Source: Actinoplanes subtropicus
GTDB taxonomy: Bacteria > Actinomycetota > Actinomycetes > Mycobacteriales > Micromonosporaceae
Direction: 5' to 3'
NCBI RefSeq assembly: GCF_000721705.1
Contig: NZ_JOJL01000019.1
Location: forward strand, 57,450 to 121,449
Length of the DNA: 64,000 bases
The position numbers and the translations under genes were made by a program. The notes beneath the pieces are model-generated. The model was not told the DNA's origin and made no database searches. It saw nothing but the letters and a program-made list of their open reading frames with translations. Positions 59,646 to 64,000 of the stretch are shown one piece after another (position 1 is the stretch's first letter; every line of letters starts with the position of its first letter).

Positions 59646-60559
59646 CGGATGCCCGCCATTCCGGCCGTGAGCTGAAGGAAGACCTGTTCGAGATCGCCGC
59701 GCTCGGGGGTGAGCTCGTGCAGCTCGACGGAGGAGGTGAACGCGGTGTGCCCGATCGCGGCGGAGTCCGCGCCGCTGACCAGCAGCGAGCCGTCGGGCTG
59801 CGGGGAGACCGTGGCGTTGATCTTGCCGAGCGCGTCGGCCAGCTCGGCCGCCTGCGGGGTGCGCACCCGCACCTGGGCCGCGCCCATCGAGCCGAGCACG
59901 TCGTCGACCGGGCCCTGCCGGATCAGCCGGCCGGCCGCCAGGATCACCACGTCGTCGGCGAGCAGCTGCATCTCGCCGAGCAGGTGGCTGGAGACCAGGA
60001 CCGTACGCCCCTCGGCGGCCAGCGCCTTGAGCAGGTCACGCATCCACCGGATGCCCTCGGGGTCGAGGCCGTTGGCCGGCTCGTCCAGGATCAGCACCCG
60101 CGGGTTGCCGAGCATGGCGGCGGCGATGCCGAGCCGCTGCCGCATGCCGAGCGAGTAGCCCTTGAACTTGCGCTTGGCGGCCGGGGTGAGCCCGACCAGC
60201 TCGAGCGTCTCGTCGGCGCGGGAGTCGGGCAGGCCGGCCGCGCGGCAGATCATCCGCAGGTGGTTGCGGCCGGTGCGGCCGCGGTGCGCGCTGGACGCCT
60301 CCAGGACCGCGCCGACGTGCCGGATCGGGTCGTGCAGCTCGGTGTATCTCTGGCCGCCGATGGTGGCGTTGCCGGCGGTCGGCGTGACCAGGCCGAGCAG
60401 CATCCGCAGCGTGGTGGTCTTGCCCGCGCCGTTGGGCCCGAGGAAGCCGGTCACCCGCCCGGACCGCACCGTGAAGCTGAGGTCGTCCACCGCGCGCAGT
60501 TTCTTGTACTGCTTCGTCAGGTGATCGACGACGATGTCGTCGCTCGCCGGCGCACTCAT
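59642..60559 (-). CDS. ABC transporter ATP-binding protein
   Basis: The 305-residue ATPase has Walker A LGPNGAGKTTTLRML, signature YSLGMRQRLGIAAAM, Walker B VLILDEPANGLDPEG, and a C-terminal extension of about 80 residues. It is of the DrrA/BcrA type and pairs with the overlapping permease gene. Confidence 0.93.
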   Translation of the reverse strand: MSAPASDDIVVDHLTKQYKKLRAVDDLSFTVRSGRVTGFLGPNGAGKTTTLRMLLGLVTPTAGNATIGGQRYTELHDPIRHVGAVLEASSAHRGRTGRNHLRMICRAAGLPDSRADETLELVGLTPAAKRKFKGYSLGMRQRLGIAAAMLGNPRVLILDEPANGLDPEGIRWMRDLLKALAAEGRTVLVSSHLLGEMQLLADDVVILAAGRLIRQGPVDDVLGSMGAAQVRVRTPQAAELADALGKINATVSPQPDGSLLVSGADSAAIGHTAFTSSVELHELTPERGDLEQVFLQLTAGMAGIR

Positions 60560-60719
60560 CGACCCAGCTCCCCTCGGCCCGTTTCTCCGAAGGATGAACG
60601 TACTAGGTCCCCGCCACTCGCGTGGCCCCTGGCCAGGAGCACAAGCCGTTCATTTTGCGGCCATGAATCCCCACCAAGGCCGACATTCCATCGGCAGTTG
60701 TCACCCTTACACAGATCAC

Positions 60720-61481
60720 ATGGCCGTTCTTCTGACCGCCCCCGCATCCACCGGGACCAGCGGCTACACCCTGCTCATCGCCGACGACCCCAGCCAGGTC
60801 GCCGCCGCGCAGCGGCTGCGGCACGACGTATTCGCCGGCGAGCTCGGCGCCCGCCTGCCCGACGTCGCGGACGGCCGGGACGTCGACGAGTTCGATGAGT
60901 ACTGCGACCACCTGATCGTCCGGGACGACGAGACGGGCCAGGTGGTCGGCACCTACCGGATGCTTCCCCCCAAGGCAGCCGAGCGGGCCGGACGACGCTA
61001 CGGCGACGGCGAGTTCGACCTGAGCGCCCTGCGCCCGCTGCGCGACCAGCTGGTCGAGACCGGGCGCTCCTGCGTGCACCCCGGCCACCGCACCGGCGCG
61101 GTGGTCAACCTGATGTGGGCCGGCATCGCCCGCTACCTGCACCTGAACAACCTGCGCTGGCTCTCCGGCTGCGCCTCGGTGCCGCTGGCCGACGGCGGCG
61201 CGACCGCGGCCGGCGTCTGGGCCCGGGTGCAGTCCAAGCACCTCGCGCCGCCCGCCCTGCGGGTCAAGCCGCGGGACAACTGGCTGCTGCGCAACGAGCT
61301 GGCCGGCGACCCGAAGGTGCAGCCGCCCGCGCTGCTCAAGGGCTACCTGCGGCTGGGCAGCTGGATCTGCGGCGAGCCGGCCTACGACGCCGACTTCGAC
61401 GTCGCCGACTTCTACGTCCTGTTCTCGATGGACCGGCTCGACCCCCGGTACCGCCGGCACTTCCTGGGAGCGGCGCGATGA
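60720..61481 (+). CDS. OlsB/hemolysin-type GNAT N-acyltransferase
   Basis: The 253-residue protein matches OlsB-type proteins: VAAAQRLRHDVFAGELGARL, VVGTYRMLPP, EFDLSALRPLRDQLVETGRS, SGCASVPL, and a C-terminal LGSWICGEPAYDADFDVADF. OlsB transfers 3-hydroxyacyl chains to the amino group of ornithine. ATG 60720 (MAVLLTAPAS) was chosen over a start 57 bp upstream. It overlaps the following acyltransferase by ATGA. Confidence 0.82.
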   Translation: MAVLLTAPASTGTSGYTLLIADDPSQVAAAQRLRHDVFAGELGARLPDVADGRDVDEFDEYCDHLIVRDDETGQVVGTYRMLPPKAAERAGRRYGDGEFDLSALRPLRDQLVETGRSCVHPGHRTGAVVNLMWAGIARYLHLNNLRWLSGCASVPLADGGATAAGVWARVQSKHLAPPALRVKPRDNWLLRNELAGDPKVQPPALLKGYLRLGSWICGEPAYDADFDVADFYVLFSMDRLDPRYRRHFLGAAR

Positions 61482-62239
61482 TGTGGCAGCCCGTCTCCGG
61501 CTGCGGCGACCAGTGCCGCGACGGCGCCGACCCGCATGCGGTGCGCGGTCTGGCGGCGCTGCGGATGGTGACGCTCGCGGTCGTACTCGTCGGTGGGTTT
61601 CTGCTGGTGCCGCTCCTGCGCGGCGCCGCGCTGCGGACCCTGGCCCGCACCATGCTCGCGGTCCTCGGGATCAAGCTGGTCCAGCGCGGCCCGGCGCCGC
61701 GGCCGGGCAGCCTGCTGACCGCCAACCACGTCAGCTGGCTGGACATCCTGGTGCTGCTGGCGGTGGCGCCGGTGCGGCTGGTGGCCAAGGGCGAGGTCGG
61801 CGGCTGGCCGGGGATCGGCGCCCTGGCCGGTCTCTCCGGCGCGATCTTCATCGACCGGTCGCGCCCGAAGGCGCTGCCGACCACGGTGGCCGAGGTGACC
61901 GCCGCGCTGCGGGCCGGGCGTTCGGTGGCGGCTTTCCCGGAGGGTACGACGTTCTGCGGCGCCAATCAGGGAAGGTTCCGGCCCGCCCTGTTCCAGGCGG
62001 CGATCGACGCCGGCGCTCCGGTGGTGCCCGCCTCGATCTGCTACGACACGACCGCGGCCGCGTTCATCGGGGACGACACCCTGTGGGACTCGATCCGCCG
62101 GGTCGCCGCGCTCCGGTCGCTCACCGTCACCCTGGTGACCGCCCCGGCGCTACGCCCCACCACCGACGCCGACCGACGTACGCTGGCCCGCGCCGCCCAG
62201 TCCTCGCTGGGCCCGGCTGGGTATCGCCTGGCAGCCTAG
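61478..62239 (+). CDS. OlsA/PlsC-type 1-acyl-sn-glycerol-3-phosphate acyltransferase
   Basis: The 253-residue membrane acyltransferase has the NHVSWLDIL (HxxxxD) motif, FIDRSRP, VAAFPEGTTFCG, and VPASICYD of the PlsC family, after one N-terminal helix. Directly downstream of an OlsB-like gene and translationally coupled to it, it is likely the second enzyme (OlsA) of ornithine-lipid or a related acyl-lipid pathway. Confidence 0.85.
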   Translation: MMWQPVSGCGDQCRDGADPHAVRGLAALRMVTLAVVLVGGFLLVPLLRGAALRTLARTMLAVLGIKLVQRGPAPRPGSLLTANHVSWLDILVLLAVAPVRLVAKGEVGGWPGIGALAGLSGAIFIDRSRPKALPTTVAEVTAALRAGRSVAAFPEGTTFCGANQGRFRPALFQAAIDAGAPVVPASICYDTTAAAFIGDDTLWDSIRRVAALRSLTVTLVTAPALRPTTDADRRTLARAAQSSLGPAGYRLAA

Positions 62240-62245
62240 CTGAAT

Positions 62246-62287
62246 ACTTTCACAGACAACTTTCAGTCCACGTGCAGCGAAGCTGCA
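62246..62287 (+). promoter_or_regulatory. direct repeat and hairpin upstream of the OmpR-type regulator
   Basis: ACTTTCA occurs at 62246-62252 and 62259-62265, and TGCAGC-GAA-GCTGCA forms a dyad at 62273-62287. Direct repeats of this kind are common OmpR-family binding sites, so autoregulation is likely. Confidence 0.4.
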
Positions 62288-62302
62288 GCGGATTAATAAA
62301 CA

Positions 62303-63025
62303 ATGGGTCTCATGGCGACTCAGACCCAGCCCAAGCAGAGTGAGGCGAAGCTCCTCGTCGTCGAGGACGACGCGAATATTCTGGAGCTCCTGTCGGCAAG
62401 TCTCCGCTTCGCCGGGTTCGACGTCAGCACCGCCACCAGTGGCAGCGCTGCCGTGAGCGCGGCGAAGAACGCGGCGCCCGACCTGGTCGTCCTCGACGTG
62501 ATGCTGCCCGACCTCGACGGTTTCGAGGTCATCCGGCTGATGCGGGAGGGCGGGCAGCGCACCCCCGTGGTGTTCCTGACCGCCCGCGACGGCACCGAGG
62601 ACAAGATCCGTGGGCTCACCCTCGGCGGCGACGACTACGTGACCAAGCCGTTCAGCCTCGAGGAGCTCACCGCCCGCATCCGGGCCGTGCTCCGGCGGAC
62701 CACCGCGGGCGAGGAGGAGCCGTCCCGCCTGGTCTTCGCCGACCTGGAGCTCGACGAGGAGACGCACGAGGTCTACCGGGCCGGCCAGCGGGTGCAGCTG
62801 TCGCCGACCGAGTTCAAGCTGCTGCGCTATCTGATGCTGAACGCGAACCGGGTGCTCTCCAAGGCGCAGATCCTGGACCACGTCTGGAAGTACGACTTCC
62901 GTGGTGACGACAACATCGTCGAGTCGTACATCTCGTACCTCCGGCGCAAGGTCGACAACGTTCAGCCGCGCCTGATCCACACCCTCCGCGGCGTCGGGTA
63001 CGTGCTACGCAAACCCGCCGTCTGA
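62303..63025 (+). CDS. OmpR/PhoB-family response regulator (TrcR-like)
   Basis: The 240-residue regulator has a receiver domain (LLVVEDDANILELLS, phosphoacceptor Asp in VVLDVMLPDLDGF, TARD, conserved Lys in YVTKPFSL) and a winged-helix C-terminal domain (LSPTEFKLLRYLMLNANRVL, DDNIVESYISYLRRKVD, IHTLRGVGYVLRKP). Start ATG 62303 or 62312. The partner kinase follows 7 bp later. Confidence 0.92.
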   Translation: MGLMATQTQPKQSEAKLLVVEDDANILELLSASLRFAGFDVSTATSGSAAVSAAKNAAPDLVVLDVMLPDLDGFEVIRLMREGGQRTPVVFLTARDGTEDKIRGLTLGGDDYVTKPFSLEELTARIRAVLRRTTAGEEEPSRLVFADLELDEETHEVYRAGQRVQLSPTEFKLLRYLMLNANRVLSKAQILDHVWKYDFRGDDNIVESYISYLRRKVDNVQPRLIHTLRGVGYVLRKPAV

Positions 63026-63032
63026 GCCCCCG

Positions 63033-64000
63033 ATGACGCTGACCGAGCGGGTTCGCAACTCGATCCCGCCGCAGCCGAACCTGCGCCGCGTCTCGCTGCG
63101 CACCAAGCTGGTCGCCTCGGTGCTGGTCCTGGTGTTCGCGGCGCTGTCGCTGATCAGCCTGGCCAGCACGTACGCGCTGCACAGCTACCTGGTCTCGCGG
63201 ATGGACGACCAGCTGCGCACGTTCGCGAGCGCCTCAGTGGCCGCCGAGAACCTGAACAACCGCACGTCCAACACCCGCGTCTGGATGGTCGTGCCGCCCG
63301 ACTACCTGGCTACCTGGAAGACCACCGAGGGGGTCGGGCCGGTCTACCCGCGCGACATCGCCGCCGCCGACCAGCCGCCCTTCCTCACCACTCTCGAGGA
63401 CATCGGCGCCCGGGCGAACACGCCATACACGGTGCGTTCGAACAACGGCAAGTACATCTGGCGGATGCTGGTGCTCCAGCTCGACGACGGCGAGGTGCTC
63501 TACGTCGCGCAGCGGATGGCCGGCATCGACGAGTCGATCGCCCGGCTGGTCCGGGCGGACATCCTGGTCGGGGTGGGTGTGTTGATCGCGCTGGCGGCGG
63601 TGGGTGCGGCGCTGGTGCGGCAGAGTCTGATCCCGTTGTTCCGGATCCGGAGGATCACGACGGGGTCGAGCCCACCACCGAGTTGGGCCGGTTGTCGCGG
63701 GCGCTGAACGCGATGCTGGCCCAGATCGAGGCGGCGTTCATCGCCCGGGCGCGGTCCGAGCTCTCCGAGGCGCGGGCGCTGGCGTCGGAGGCGAAGATGC
63801 GGCAGTTCGTCGCGGACGCGTCGCACGAGTTGCGGACGCCGTTGACCACGATCCGCGGGTTCGCCGAGCTGTATCGCCAGGGCGCGGTCTCCGATCCGGA
63901 AGATGTGGCCAAGCTGGTCCGGCGGATCGAGGACGAGGCCGCCCGGATGGGTCTGCTGGTGGAGGACCTGTTGCTGCTGGCCCGGCTGGATCGGGAGCGG
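63033..64000 (+). pseudogene. sensor histidine kinase, internally deleted/frameshifted and cut by the window edge
   Basis: From ATG 63033 the frame encodes one membrane helix (TKLVASVLVLVFAALSLISL), an extracytoplasmic sensor domain (about 55-165), and a second helix (LVGVGVLIALAAVGAALVRQ), then SLIPLF. A HAMP helix should follow, but at 63640-63644 the sequence jumps to another frame, reading DPEDHDGVEPTTELGRLSRA, ASHELRTPLTTIRGFAELY (phosphoacceptor His) and on to the window end. About 25 HAMP residues are missing. If real, the kinase is inactive. Confidence 0.75.

Overview
The window is very GC-rich DNA, densely packed with genes on both strands, with frequent GTG starts, ATGA overlaps and many leaderless-type promoters. 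It encodes typical actinomycete functions: WhiB-like proteins, SigR/RsrA, nickel superoxide dismutase with its SodX protease, MacS/MacR, the 24-residue ribosomal protein bL37, a fused Kgd-type 2-oxoglutarate dehydrogenase, and secreted ricin-lectin and chitin-binding glycosidases. A filamentous actinomycete is well supported. Placement in Micromonosporaceae (Actinoplanes-like) is my inference from overall gene style. I see no phage, insertion sequence, CRISPR array, tRNA or rRNA.

Layout. 1-4001: end of a TetR gene, a 46-bp palindrome, an AlkZ-type winged-helix protein, a GlxA-type regulator followed at once by GAPDH, and a small truncated-looking membrane gene. 4048-7640 (minus): a four-gene unit with a small secreted protein, an ER-type signal peptidase fused to a DUF5305-like region, a SLATT-like two-helix membrane protein, and a Pro/Gln/Tyr-rich membrane protein. 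This is the least ordinary unit of the window. 7888-12429: pentapeptide-repeat protein, TerC, spermidine-synthase-like enzyme and two unknowns. 12476-15201: TacA/TacT toxin-antitoxin pair overlapping the 3' end of malQ. 15292-19141: secreted polysaccharide enzymes (GH46 chitosanase, GH16 glucanase, and a GH16-like protein that seems to have lost its catalytic residues). 19224-22758: regulatory ATPases and MacSR. 23163-27282 (minus): aroA-rsgA-hisN-transporter. 27369-30975: SRAP, WhiB-like protein, hydrolase, sigR-rsrA with its own SigR promoter, bL37 and a biotin carrier protein.

30976-32017 is a gene-poor kilobase with tandem repeats and an AT-rich promoter block. A c-di-AMP (ydaO) riboswitch follows, in front of an NlpC/P60 wall hydrolase. 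33228-37634: TPR protein, SIS sugar isomerase and PdtaS-type kinase. 37631-37919: a collapsed membrane glycosyltransferase pseudogene. 38035-41607: assimilatory sulfur operon (leader peptide, sulfite reductase, zinc ribbon, APS reductase, chelatase). 41840-50781: WblE, lipid kinase, GntR regulator, Ni-SOD/SodX, malic enzyme, and two duplicated hydrolases, one with a frameshift. 50786-58672: ackA-pta, a small ATPase pair, and kgd. 58818-64000: an ABC exporter, an OlsB/OlsA-like acyltransferase pair, and an OmpR-type regulator whose partner kinase is disrupted by a deletion/frameshift and runs off the window.

The genes form several small functional sets rather than one island: redox and sulfur homeostasis (SigR/RsrA, Ni-SOD, APS reductase, Wbl proteins), cell-envelope remodelling (NlpC/P60 under c-di-AMP control, GH46/GH16 enzymes, acyltransferases), and central carbon flow (GAPDH, malic enzyme, Pta-AckA, Kgd).
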